DNA of 64,000 nucleotides from Lachnospiraceae bacterium. GTDB taxonomy: Bacteria > Bacillota > Clostridia > Lachnospirales > Lachnospiraceae. The notes under the pieces are model-generated. The model did not search any database, had not been told where the DNA came from, and saw nothing but the letters and a program-made list of their open reading frames with translations. Positions 35,607-44,330 of the stretch are shown one piece after another. A program made the position numbers and the translations under genes. How positions within the stretch are numbered: position 1 is the stretch's first letter; each line of letters opens with the position of its first letter. The stretch spans positions 1-64,000 of the forward strand of contig CAJTBO010000021.1 in assembly GCA_910573755.1 (NCBI GenBank), in the 5' to 3' direction.

Positions 35607-36431
35607 CTATTTGTAAAATTTCATTACAAATGTTGCCCCGGTCCCTTTTCCGCCCGGCAGTACCTCTATCTCCCCGTTCTGCGCCCGCATAATGGAAAGC
35701 GCCAGCGGCAGGCCGATCCCGTACCCGTTCTCCTTCCGCGAATTTTCATACCTGCGGAACAGCCCCGCAACCTGTTCCTTCCGCAGCCCTTCCCCGGTAT
35801 CCGTCACGGAGATCCAGCAATAGATCGGATTTTCGCCGCAGTCTACCACAATCTCGCTGTCCTCCTTCGAGCACTCCGAAGCATTTTTCAGCAGATTGAT
35901 CAATGCCTCCGTGGTCCACTTTTTATCGCAAAACAATGACTGATCCTGTTTCAGTATCACGGTCTGATTCCTGACATCCAACATGATCTCTATGGATTTC
36001 AGCGCCTCGTCCAGCAGTCCGCGCACGCCTGTCTCTTCCTTATAAAAAGAAGTGACAGATGCGTCAAGTTTCGCCATCTTTAAAAGCGCCGTCACCAGCC
36101 ACTCCATGTGTCTGACCTCTTTCTTCATGCAAAGCAGAAACGCTTTCTGTTTATCCTCCGGCGCCTTTTCCATCAGTTCCGTCATCAGCAGCAGGGATGT
36201 GACCGGCGTTTTCAACTGATGGGATATGTCGGAGAGATACTGTGCCAGATGTTCCTTCTCTTCTATTGCCGCGTGTTTTCTCTCCTGCTCCAGATGAATC
36301 AATGTATAGATGTCATTTTTCAGGATACTCCATGCGCCTTCCCGATTATCTCTGGGATCAAACCCCTCACCGTCTATTGCACTGCGGATTCCGCCTGAAA
36401 GCTCCGAAACTTCCTTTTTTCTAATCCACAC
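35607..36431 (-). CDS. Histidine kinase without membrane domain
   Basis: 274 residues from a GTG that overlaps the response-regulator stop by 11 bp. A coiled N-terminal part (about 1-65) leads to the H box YLSDISHQLKTPVTSLLLMTEL, N box ALINLLKNASECSKEDS, G1 SVTDTGEGL, F box VAGLFRRYENSRKENGYGIGLPLALS and G2 GGKGTGATF. No hydrophobic span is visible, unlike most sensors that pair with ABC exporters, so it must sense in the cytoplasm or through a partner such as the nearby ABC permease. A start further upstream inside the regulator is possible but would not add a membrane segment. Confidence 0.85.
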   Translation of the reverse strand: MWIRKKEVSELSGGIRSAIDGEGFDPRDNREGAWSILKNDIYTLIHLEQERKHAAIEEKEHLAQYLSDISHQLKTPVTSLLLMTELMEKAPEDKQKAFLLCMKKEVRHMEWLVTALLKMAKLDASVTSFYKEETGVRGLLDEALKSIEIMLDVRNQTVILKQDQSLFCDKKWTTEALINLLKNASECSKEDSEIVVDCGENPIYCWISVTDTGEGLRKEQVAGLFRRYENSRKENGYGIGLPLALSIMRAQNGEIEVLPGGKGTGATFVMKFYK

Positions 36432-37107
36432 GATATCCTATCCCCCTGACCGTAGTAATCTCCACCGCATCTTTTAACTTCTGCCGCAGCCGCCTGACAT
36501 ACACCGTCAGCGTATTGTCCTCCACAAAATCCCCGCCGATATCCCAGATCCGTTCCAGAAGCTGCTCCCTTGTCAAAAGAACGGACCGGTTTTCCGCAAA
36601 GATCAGCAGCAACCGGTATTCCAAAGCCGTCAGAGTGACCTCTCTGTCCCCGATATATACTTTTCCCGCCTCCCTGTCAATTACCGCTTCACCGAGTTTC
36701 AGCATACCGGAAGGCTCTCTCTCTTTTTGCAGCGCTTTTTTGATCCGCGCCAGCAGCTCCCGCAGCCGGAAGGGCTTTGTGATATAATCGGCGGCGCCCT
36801 CCTCAAAAGACTCCACGATCCTGTCCTCATCATCCACAACAGTCAGATAGATGACCGGCGTGCATCTGTTTTTCGCTGCCTGTCCGATCTCTTTTCCCGA
36901 GCCGTCCGGAAGCTGCATGTCAAGCAGTGCCAGATCAAAGGACTGCTCCTTTATTTTCCGAAGCGCTGACGCGGCATCTTTACAACGGGTTACCCTATAG
37001 CCCTCTTCCTCCATCGCGTAGACCAGTCCGGCGGCTATGGAATCATCGTCCTCTGCAAATAAAATGTGAGCCGTATACTTTTCTTTATCCGCTATTCTTT
37101 CCTGCAT
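36421..37107 (-). CDS. OmpR-family response regulator
   Basis: 228 residues from the ATG at 37107; a TTG 9 bp upstream is too close to GGAG. Receiver: HILFAEDDDSIAAGL, phospho-acceptor in FDLALLDMQLPDG, VIYLTVVDDEDRI, and Lys in GAADYITKPFRLREL. The winged-helix domain has VTLTALEYRLLLIFAENRSVLLTREQLLERIW and VYVRRLRQKLKDAVEITTVRGIGYRV. Its partner is the overlapping kinase, and the ABC exporter two genes downstream is the likely target. Confidence 0.92.
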   Translation of the reverse strand: MQERIADKEKYTAHILFAEDDDSIAAGLVYAMEEEGYRVTRCKDAASALRKIKEQSFDLALLDMQLPDGSGKEIGQAAKNRCTPVIYLTVVDDEDRIVESFEEGAADYITKPFRLRELLARIKKALQKEREPSGMLKLGEAVIDREAGKVYIGDREVTLTALEYRLLLIFAENRSVLLTREQLLERIWDIGGDFVEDNTLTVYVRRLRQKLKDAVEITTVRGIGYRVD

Positions 37108-37189
37108 GATTGTCAATCTCCTGTCTTTCCTGAAAAGCTTTTCCTGAAAAACCTTTCCATATTATCCTCTTAAAATTTCTTCTATTTCC

Positions 37190-37369
37190 TCATCCTCTAT
37201 CCGGGAAGAATACACAGGTACCGCGCGTTGTTTTCCGTGTTCCTGCTTCTCCGCCAAGAGAAACAATGTTCGGATTCCCGATTTTGCATAAATAAGCATC
37301 ACAGAGATTTTGAAACGATCCTGCATCCAACCGAAGTATTTTCTGTTTTATACTCTCAATACCTGCCAT
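37190..37369 (-). pseudogene. Truncated start of a large NTPase-like protein
   Basis: 59 residues from the ATG at 37369, with GAGGAAGG upstream. The opening MAGIESIKQKILRLDAG and ...CKIGNPNIVSLGGEAGTRKTT resembles the N terminus of long NTPase/restriction-like proteins that continue with a nuclease-type fold. Here the frame ends after GTCVFFPDRG. The family assignment is from memory and modest. To its right, 37370-37584 holds only possible control sequences. Confidence 0.5.
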
Positions 37370-37584
37370 AGTCCCGCCTTCCTCATATCTGTATTTCATT
37401 ACAGCATAAGCAATTTTTCCCTTTAAATCAACCCTTACGCAACCAAGATCTGTGAAAGACATAAAAATGTGATTGCAATACACAAAAATACTAATAATAA
37501 TGTGATGGAGTATATCTATGGAACGATTGATTTTAAATAAATTGCTTGATAGAAGAACAATCGGATAGGGTTCATACCGGCAGC

Positions 37585-37630
37585 AAAAAATCCTTGTATC
37601 ACCTGAAAAAAGGCTTTACAAGGATTTTTT
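37585..37630. terminator. Bidirectional terminator left of spoVAD
   Basis: 13-bp perfect stem AAAAAATCCTTGT (37585-37597) with ACAAGGATTTTTT (37618-37630). A-rich and T-rich ends let it work both ways; it ends the spoVAD transcript. Confidence 0.85.
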
Positions 37631-37675
37631 TGTTATGCTCTTCTGATCAATTACCGCACTCTGCTTCCGCCCTCA

Positions 37676-38737
37676 TCAGGCGCCTGCGCCTTCCAGCACG
37701 ATCCCGTGCGCAATGCCGGGGACTGTCATCCCTTCATTAAAACTGGTCTTGGATAAAAGCGCTCCTGTGGGCACAAAAAGCACTCTTTTCCAGACGCCCT
37801 CCTCCAGCATTTTCAGAATATAAGCAGAAAGAGTTACCGCGCTGCAGCCGCAGCCGGAACCGCCGCTTCCCACATCCTGCGCATTGCTGTCATAAATTTC
37901 AATCCCGCAGTCCATATGCTGGTTTTCTATGTCTATATTCTTTTCCTTCAGCAGATCGATCAGCGCCCTCTGCCCTACAAGCCCCAGATCTCCTGTGATG
38001 ATCTTGTCATAATCCTCCGGCGTCCTGCCGAAATCCTGCAGGTTTGCAGCAATCAGGTCGCAGGCGGCAGGCGCCATACAGCATCCCATATTCATGGAAT
38101 CCTTGATGCCATAGTCCACGATCTTTCCGTTTGTCACACCGGTGATCTTTGCCCGGTTTCTTTTGCTCATCCTGGAAGTCAGCACAAAAGCCGCGCCCCC
38201 CGTCACGGTCCATGTCGCTGACGGCGGCCGCTGGTTTCCGTAGGCGAGAGGATATCTGAACTCTTTCTCCGCGCTGGCAAAATGACTGGATGTGACACAG
38301 ACGACATCTTCCGCCATTTCTCCTGATATTGCCATTGTGCCAAGTCCCAGCGTCTCCCCGCAGGTGGAACAGGCCCCGTATACGCCCATATGGGGAATAT
38401 TAAATGAGGATACTCCAAACGAGGAAGCCGTGGATTGACCAAGCAGGTCACCCGCAAACAGATAGCGGACTTCCTCCGCCTTCATACCCGCCTTTCCAAG
38501 CGCCAGCGTCACCGCTTCCTTCTGCAGTGTGCTTTCCGCCTCCTCCCAGGTCTTACAGCCGAACAGATCATCCTTTCCCACCATATCGATCAGTTCCCCG
38601 AGAGGGCCTTCACCTTCCTTTGTTCCCGCCACACAGGCACTCTGCCTGATATAAACCGCCCTCTGCGGCACAAAGCTCTGGCTTCCCGCCGTAATGCCAT
38701 TTCCGCCCGCTCCTGCTTTTTTATTCTGCTGTCCCAT
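37676..38737 (-). CDS. spoVAD: Stage V sporulation protein AD
   Basis: 353 residues, ATG with GGGAGG. Thiolase-like fold without thiolase activity, as known for SpoVAD: AVYIRQSACVAGTKEGEGPLG, a cysteine-containing MGVYGACSTCGETLGLG near 125, NMGCCMAPAACDL near 225, QDVGSGGSGCGCSAV near 290 and a C-terminal VLFVPTGALLS. It binds dipicolinic acid in the spore inner membrane complex. The rest of the spoVA set is about 8 kb to each side (spoVAA-AB-AC at 46.3-48.2 kb, spoVAE at 29.8 kb). Confidence 0.92.
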   Translation of the reverse strand: MGQQNKKAGAGGNGITAGSQSFVPQRAVYIRQSACVAGTKEGEGPLGELIDMVGKDDLFGCKTWEEAESTLQKEAVTLALGKAGMKAEEVRYLFAGDLLGQSTASSFGVSSFNIPHMGVYGACSTCGETLGLGTMAISGEMAEDVVCVTSSHFASAEKEFRYPLAYGNQRPPSATWTVTGGAAFVLTSRMSKRNRAKITGVTNGKIVDYGIKDSMNMGCCMAPAACDLIAANLQDFGRTPEDYDKIITGDLGLVGQRALIDLLKEKNIDIENQHMDCGIEIYDSNAQDVGSGGSGCGCSAVTLSAYILKMLEEGVWKRVLFVPTGALLSKTSFNEGMTVPGIAHGIVLEGAGA

Positions 38738-38799
38738 GAAAAACCTCCCTGCTCAGACTTTTTAAGTTCACAAAACGAATCTCCAAATACAAGCGGTGC

Positions 38800-38895
38800 C
38801 CCTCATGTAAGCAGCGCCCGCAATATAAGCAATACCCATAATGTAAGCAAAACTTGTCATGCAGGCAAAATTCGTCATGTGAACGAAACTCACTA
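38800..38895. repeat. 18- to 20-bp imperfect tandem repeat
   Basis: About five units, each beginning AT(G/A)TAAGCA or close to it (for example ATGTAAGCAAAACTTGTC and ATGCAGGCAAAATTCGTC), between spoVAD and the GT-C-like gene. In one frame it would give a hexapeptide pattern, but no start or ribosome site supports translation. Confidence 0.6.
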
Positions 38896-38924
38896 TTATA
38901 TAAAGTGCGCAGAGACGCCTTATT

Positions 38925-40841
38925 TTATTCTTTTCTGTAAATCCGTATATACCGTCCCTGTTCCAGAGATGTATATCCGAATTCTCCTTCCGCATACCGC
39001 ATCAGCCAGCCGTCCGGATCCGTCATCAATTGACCATACCAGTCATCCACAATAATCACATTCGGCCTCTTTTCCGGAAACTTTTCCCAGTAATCCAGCA
39101 GCCTTTCGTCGTAAGCCGTAGGATTGACAATGGAATAATGGGAGATCTCCACATCTTTAAACAGATACTGGATCGTTCCCAGATTCATCACCTGATCCAC
39201 CATGATCAGCACTCTGTCCCCGTCCCGTACCATGCTCTGCCAGTCTTCATAGTCGCAGTTGTAGATATAGGCGCACATATAATCGGAGATCGTCCCTGCT
39301 GCCGGCCCGTACTTTAAGATACCTCCGCTCTGCAGTACATTGTGGTATCCTGTACCGGAACGCAGCGTGTAACCTTTCCCGAATACAGCCGTAAACGCCC
39401 ATAAGAATAATGCAATATAAGCGCAGGCTGCAGAACTGCCGCTTTTTCCGGTTGCCCCGGCCGCTGTATTTTCATCTGCCTCACCAATCTCACCGGCGTG
39501 ATTTCCCGACATCCCGCCGGAATTTTCCCTCTCCCGCTCTTCCTGATACATAACAGCAAGCACCATCCCAAAAAACGCCGCCGTCATGGCATGGGGCAGA
39601 GAATCCATCAGGCCCAGATCCGTCAGATACAATACCGCCGCCAGCGCAGCGCCTGCCAGAACCATTTGATCCAATAAAAGACTTTTTTGTTTCCATGCCC
39701 TTGTTTTTTGCCTACCTTCCTGTTTCTCTGCGGAAATATAATACCAAACTCCCAGTATGGCAAACACTGCCAGATGAACCTGCATCCCCTCATATCCTGC
39801 ATTGAAAACCACCCAATACCATATTTCCACCAGACAGGAAAGCCCTGTGATCCAGGTCAACTGCAGAGAACATCTCTTTTTCTCTGTTCCAACTGTTCCT
39901 TCTCCTGCCTCTTTCCCTATTCCGCCTTTTTTCCCTTTCCATATTTTCATACTTATCCCTGCTCCCGCTTTCGCCGGAACAAAAATACCCAGACATATCC
40001 CGGCCGGCACCAGCAAATCTCTTCCCAGAGAAACCAGTTTATCCATGAAAGTCAGAGAATGCGTAATATCTCCGTTCACAATACTGAAAAAAGTGTCAAA
40101 CAGCCCCTCCAATGTATTATGCCGCAGAAGCAGAGCCAGATATACGATGCCGCACACTGCACAGATTCCGGTAAAAATCCCCATATCCGCAAATCTGCGC
40201 TTCCCGGAGCGCCTCCATACAATCCACATCACAAAAAAATACAGGATCAGACAGGATGGATAGGAAAGCACCTCCAGAACCAGCGCAAACGCCGCAAAAA
40301 TCAGGTATTTTTTCTTTCCGGCATTCCCATCAGCAGCGCTGACGCTTCTGCCTTTATTTCTGACATCAATGTCATAATATTGTATCAGGAAAAGCGACAA
40401 TAATGTAAGGAACCATACCTGCATCATGCCGAACTCCGGCAGCATGATCTGTTTGGGAATCGTATTAAAATAGATCAGCCCCAGCAAAAAAGCGCTGTCC
40501 CCGCTGATCATCCGGCGCAATGTCCGGCACAGATACATACTCATCCCCAGATGGATCAGCGTCCCGCAAAACCGCAGCCAGACCACAACACCGGTTTCCC
40601 CGCATACCGCCAGATAAGGCCGCATCAGCAGCGCACACAAAAACGCCGAGGACTGGTGAGGCTCCCACATATCCAGAAACAGCTTATCCCCTTTCACATT
40701 GCGGTAAGCCATCACCAGCTGGTATTCCTCATCCAGTCCGAATGCAAAAAAAAGCATTTTCACAGCCGCAAAAATGCTTAAAACAATCAGTACGATTTTT
40801 AATTTTTCAAAATGACTGCCTGTTTCTTTCCTGTTTCTCAA
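38925..40841 (-). CDS. GT-C-like multi-spanning membrane glycosyltransferase
   Basis: 638 residues from a TTG with a weak ribosome site; a nearby alternative start is possible. Roughly 10-12 membrane spans. The first external loop carries the Asp-Glu motif FGLDEEYQLVMAYRNVKGD that marks GT-C enzymes of the ArnT/dolichyl-mannosyltransferase type. A hydrophilic C-terminal domain of about 150 residues follows. Acceptor and sugar are unknown. It follows the GT2 gene by about 60 bp, so it likely uses the lipid-linked sugar that GT2 makes. Confidence 0.75.
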   Translation of the reverse strand: MRNRKETGSHFEKLKIVLIVLSIFAAVKMLFFAFGLDEEYQLVMAYRNVKGDKLFLDMWEPHQSSAFLCALLMRPYLAVCGETGVVVWLRFCGTLIHLGMSMYLCRTLRRMISGDSAFLLGLIYFNTIPKQIMLPEFGMMQVWFLTLLSLFLIQYYDIDVRNKGRSVSAADGNAGKKKYLIFAAFALVLEVLSYPSCLILYFFVMWIVWRRSGKRRFADMGIFTGICAVCGIVYLALLLRHNTLEGLFDTFFSIVNGDITHSLTFMDKLVSLGRDLLVPAGICLGIFVPAKAGAGISMKIWKGKKGGIGKEAGEGTVGTEKKRCSLQLTWITGLSCLVEIWYWVVFNAGYEGMQVHLAVFAILGVWYYISAEKQEGRQKTRAWKQKSLLLDQMVLAGAALAAVLYLTDLGLMDSLPHAMTAAFFGMVLAVMYQEERERENSGGMSGNHAGEIGEADENTAAGATGKSGSSAACAYIALFLWAFTAVFGKGYTLRSGTGYHNVLQSGGILKYGPAAGTISDYMCAYIYNCDYEDWQSMVRDGDRVLIMVDQVMNLGTIQYLFKDVEISHYSIVNPTAYDERLLDYWEKFPEKRPNVIIVDDWYGQLMTDPDGWLMRYAEGEFGYTSLEQGRYIRIYRKE

Positions 40842-40902
40842 TGCTTTTCTTAATCCTTTATTCCCGCTTTCATTTTTACCTGTTTACTGCCCTTTTCTCA
40901 TT

Positions 40903-41838
40903 TCACTTCTTATCCCTTACTTCCTTCACTTCATCCACAATATAAGGCGGCCGCGTCCTCGCCGCATCCAGTGTGCGCCAGATATATTCCCCCAGTATGC
41001 CCATCATCAGCATCAAAATACCGGAAGCACAGAGCGTCACACACATCAGAGAAGCCCAGCCTGCGATCGGGGTTCCGTTCGTAAACTTCTCCACAAACAC
41101 GCTGATCAGCAATATCACGGCAAGTATATTGAATACGATTCCCAGTCCTGACATAAACCGCAGCGGAAAATAGGAGAAACTCATCACGGAATCCATCACC
41201 AGCTTCACCTTTTTCGACAGTGTCCAGCGGGATTTTCCAACCTCCCGGTCCTGCCGCACAAAATAGACCATATCCGTCTTAAATCCTACCCACATAACCT
41301 GCAGTGTCAGAGAAGAATTCTTTTCATCCAGACGTTCCAGTACCTCGATCACTTTTCTGTCCACCAGATAACAGTCGCAGCCGCCGGCAGGCATATTTTT
41401 ATTGACCATACTGCGGATGATCTTATAATACATATTTGCGAAAAATACCTTTACAGGATTCTCCTTCCGCTCTTTCCGGACAGCCAGCACTACCTTGTTG
41501 CCCCGCTTCCAGCTTTCGTACATCTCCAGAATCAGAGAGGAATCCTCCTGCAGATCCGCCTGCTTTGTTACCGCACAGTCTCCGGTACTGGCGGAAAGGC
41601 CCGCAAGAAGCGCCGCATGTTCTCCGAAATTGCGGGAAAGCTTCACGCACTTGATATGCTCATCTTTGTCTCTCAGCCGGTTCATCACTTCCCAGGAATC
41701 ATCCCCGGAACCATCATCCACGAAAACAATCTCATACTCTTCCAACTTATCCAGAACCTTTTTCCGCATATCCTCATATAAAAGTTCCAGTGTGTCCGCA
41801 TTATAATAGACCGGTACTACGATCGATAATTTACTCAC
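40903..41838 (-). CDS. GT2-family glycosyltransferase (DPM1/GtrB-like)
   Basis: 311 residues from a GTG with GGGAG. GT-A domain with KLSIVVPVYYNADTLELLYEDM, YEIVFVDDGSGDDSWEVM, LSRNFGEHAALLAGL, and VTKQADLQEDSSLI in place of the usual DADLQ-type metal site. Two C-terminal membrane spans end near TRPPYIVDEV. GtrB-type enzymes transfer a sugar to undecaprenyl phosphate. It is in a run of sugar genes with FdtA and FdtB homologs. Confidence 0.88.
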   Translation of the reverse strand: MSKLSIVVPVYYNADTLELLYEDMRKKVLDKLEEYEIVFVDDGSGDDSWEVMNRLRDKDEHIKCVKLSRNFGEHAALLAGLSASTGDCAVTKQADLQEDSSLILEMYESWKRGNKVVLAVRKERKENPVKVFFANMYYKIIRSMVNKNMPAGGCDCYLVDRKVIEVLERLDEKNSSLTLQVMWVGFKTDMVYFVRQDREVGKSRWTLSKKVKLVMDSVMSFSYFPLRFMSGLGIVFNILAVILLISVFVEKFTNGTPIAGWASLMCVTLCASGILMLMMGILGEYIWRTLDAARTRPPYIVDEVKEVRDKK

Positions 41839-41889
41839 TTTTGCTCCCGTCTCCTGTCATGGCAGGCAAATGGATCAGTCTGCATACAT

Positions 41890-42336
41890 CTACTTCCCGG
41901 CAGGATTCTGATCCGTCTGTCCCGCCTCCTTTATAAATCTTAAGTATTCCTGATAATCCCGAATATATTCCGACTCATCATAATGCTCGCTGGCAAGCAC
42001 AAGCAAAATGGAATCCGCCGAAAAATCATACATATCCTTCCAGATATTATTTTTCAGATACAGTCCCATCCTCGGCCTGTTCAGTTCAATAACGCGGCTC
42101 TCCTCCCCGTTATCCACCTTCACTTTGCTCGTCCCGCTGACATTGATCATCACAAATTCGGACAGCCTGTTTGCGTGCTGTCCTCTGACAACCGTGTCGT
42201 CTGAACCGTAAATATAAAAAATACGCTTAATCTCAAAAGGAATATCCATATTCCCCTCAACCACCACGAGATTACCCCGCTCATCACCTAAATCTTTCCA
42301 TTCCAGCAGTCTGATCTGCCCATCCAGTTTACTCAT
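41890..42336 (-). CDS. FdtA/QdtA-like dTDP-sugar 3,4-ketoisomerase
   Basis: 148 residues, ATG with GCAGGAAC. Single cupin domain: ERGNLVVVEGNMDIPFEIKRIFYIYG, RGQHANRLSEFVMINVSGTSKVKVD with the family His, and NIWKDMYDFSADSILLVLASEHYDESEYIRDYQEYL at the end. Known homologs isomerise dTDP-4-keto-6-deoxyglucose to the 3-keto sugar. An aminotransferase of the FdtB type is two genes upstream, so the pair would make a 3-amino-3,6-dideoxyhexose. The RmlA/RmlB enzymes supplying the substrate, and any acetyltransferase, are not in the window. Confidence 0.86.
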   Translation of the reverse strand: MSKLDGQIRLLEWKDLGDERGNLVVVEGNMDIPFEIKRIFYIYGSDDTVVRGQHANRLSEFVMINVSGTSKVKVDNGEESRVIELNRPRMGLYLKNNIWKDMYDFSADSILLVLASEHYDESEYIRDYQEYLRFIKEAGQTDQNPAGK

Positions 42337-42445
42337 ATGTTCCTGCCGCCAAAAGCAGCCCTTTCCGTTTTCAATATGATGCGGAAAAGATTTTCCACTC
42401 TACTCCATTATGTATGTCATTGCTTTTCGTGTCAAGTTTTTATTA

Positions 42446-42721
42446 TCACTCTTCGATCACATCGTCTTTTGTCGTTTTCCCATAACCGCAGATCATTTCC
42501 GGCGTCAGCGCCCCTGCTTTCTCTTCCCATTTTTCCCGTGACGGAAAAATCAGCGTATCCACCGTGTTATAAGCGGAAGGCTTATCCGGCAGACCGGCCT
42601 GTGCCCTATCTACCCGCTCAAAAATAATCCGTACAGCAATAAACAAAGCCGCCAGAGTAACAGCAATCCCAAAAACAACAGCCCCAATAATCTTCCTCTT
42701 TTTAGATTTACGTAAACGCAT
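42446..42721 (-). CDS. Small single-span membrane protein within the sugar operon
   Basis: 91 residues; ATG with GAGGCGG, inside the last codons of the aminotransferase (14-bp overlap). A basic start RLRKSKKRK, one membrane span (GAVVFGIAVTLAALFIAVRIIF), then a hydrophilic external tail with PSREKWEEKAGALTPEM. No family recognised. The tight overlap shows it belongs to the operon. Confidence 0.7.
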   Translation of the reverse strand: MRLRKSKKRKIIGAVVFGIAVTLAALFIAVRIIFERVDRAQAGLPDKPSAYNTVDTLIFPSREKWEEKAGALTPEMICGYGKTTKDDVIEE

Positions 42722-43802
42722 TTACCGCCTCTATTACGTAATCCTGTTCCTGTCTTGTCATCCCGGTATACATCGGAATCGAAAGCACCGTATCCGCATA
42801 ACTTTCCGTGACCGGAAAATCGCCCCTTTTATGCCCAAGATAAGCATAGGCTTCCGACAGATGCGGCGGAATCGGATAATGGATGATCGTTCCGATCTCT
42901 TTTTGACTCAAATAGTCAATCAATTCCTGCCGCCTCTCACACCGGATCACGTACTGATGCCAGACAGTCTCCGTCTCATCTCTTTCCATCGGCAGAGCCA
43001 CAAGTTCCTGTTTGATTTTTTCCCGGTAGCGCGCCGCCAGTTCCTGCCGCTCCTTCGTAATCTCATCCATATGGGGCAGACGTACATTAAGGAGCCCTGC
43101 CTGCAGCTCGTCCAGACGGGAATTTGTGCCTACCACCTTGTTATAATAACGCTTTTCACTGCCGTAGTTTCTGTATATCTTTACTTCCTCCGCAAAAGAC
43201 GCATCATTTGTAACGATTGCCCCCGCATCACCGAAGGCGCCCAGATTCTTGGACGGATAAAAGGAGAAACATCCCGCGTCACCAAAAGTTCCCGTCATTT
43301 TTCCTTTATACATCGCCCCGTGAGACTGCGCGCAGTCTTCTATCAGTTTCAAATGATGCTTTTTGCAGATCGCCACAATCTTGTCCATATCCGCTACATG
43401 GCCGTACAGATGCACCACCATCACCGCTTTCGTCTTTTCCGTGATCTTTTCTTCTATCTTATCCGCATCAATCTGATAATACGCATCCGGTTCCACAAAT
43501 ACAGGCGTTGCCCCGTTCATGGTAATCCCCATCACACTGGCAATATAAGTATTCCCCTGCACAATAACTTCGTCCCCTGCGCCGATTCCCAAAAGATGTA
43601 CGGCAATCTGGAGCGCCTCCAGGCCGTTCGCCACCCCTGCGCAGTATTTTGCCCCGGTGTAGGCTGCAAACCTCTCCTCAAAAGCGCTGACTTCCTTCCC
43701 CAGCACATACCACCCCGAGCGCAAAACTTCCAGCGCCTTGTCCTCAAATTCCTGCTGATATTTTAAAAATCCGTAATCCATACGGTTAGGCATAATCTTC
43801 AT
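42708..43802 (-). CDS. DegT/DnrJ/EryC1-family sugar aminotransferase (FdtB-like)
   Basis: 364 residues from the ATG at 43802, with AGGAG. PLP enzyme of sugar biosynthesis: FEERFAAYTGAKYCAGVANGLEALQI, VIVQGNTYIASVMGITMNGATPVFVE, LKLIEDCAQSHGAMYKGKMTGTFGDAGCFSFYPSKNLGAFGDAGAI (Lys in YPSKNLG binds PLP), then SRLDELQAGLL. With the FdtA-like enzyme it likely makes dTDP-3-amino-3,6-dideoxyhexose (Fuc3N or Qui3N). First gene of the operon; probable promoter in 43803-44000. Confidence 0.88.
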   Translation of the reverse strand: MKIMPNRMDYGFLKYQQEFEDKALEVLRSGWYVLGKEVSAFEERFAAYTGAKYCAGVANGLEALQIAVHLLGIGAGDEVIVQGNTYIASVMGITMNGATPVFVEPDAYYQIDADKIEEKITEKTKAVMVVHLYGHVADMDKIVAICKKHHLKLIEDCAQSHGAMYKGKMTGTFGDAGCFSFYPSKNLGAFGDAGAIVTNDASFAEEVKIYRNYGSEKRYYNKVVGTNSRLDELQAGLLNVRLPHMDEITKERQELAARYREKIKQELVALPMERDETETVWHQYVIRCERRQELIDYLSQKEIGTIIHYPIPPHLSEAYAYLGHKRGDFPVTESYADTVLSIPMYTGMTRQEQDYVIEAVNAFT

Positions 43803-44000
43803 CCTGTTTTCTCCTGTGTGTACATCCATTTATAATCAAATACTCTCCCGGCAGGCTGCGTGGTATCCGACCCCCGCGGCATTCGCCAAATACCTGCGCC
43901 AGCGCGGTTGCCCGGCTCACTGCCCGCAGAAATAAACGGCAAATATTTTTGCCGTTTACCATATAAACATAGCATGATTTATCAAAGTCCGCAAGTTTAA

Positions 44001-44250
44001 CTATTCCACAAAAAAATGGCTCATAATATAAAACTCTTCCTGACTTGCTTTTGCATACATGATATTTCCGGTGATCCGCCCGTCCAGTTCCATCACAAAA
44101 TCAGGCCCGGCTATAAAATCCTTATCCCCCGCATAACATGGACCAGATATGTTCGAAACAGTCCGGAACAAAAAGGGTATAGAACGCCTTCCTCGTGATC
44201 TCCTCCACGGCCTTATGGCCCGCTTCCGTTTCATTTCGTATCTCTATCAT
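44001..44250 (-). pseudogene. GNAT-family acetyltransferase remnant with frameshift
   Basis: From the ATG at 44250 the frame reads MIEIRNETEAGHKAVEEITR and continues to FVPDCFEH, the known start of a GNAT acetyltransferase family. One base appears missing near the His codon at 44149-44151: restoring it gives the usual reading through LVHVMRGDKDFI, while as written the frame closes at a TAA soon after. The second part continues in another frame (AGPDFVMELDGRITGNIMYA) and then ends early at 44001, so the acetyl-CoA-binding half is lost. Clearly degenerate. Confidence 0.75.
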
Positions 44251-44330
44251 GATGCCCTCCATTCCGCCGCCTTTCAGTCGGCAGCACAGATCGCAATAAA
44301 AGTCTGTTTTCTTTCACCCGTTAAAATATT

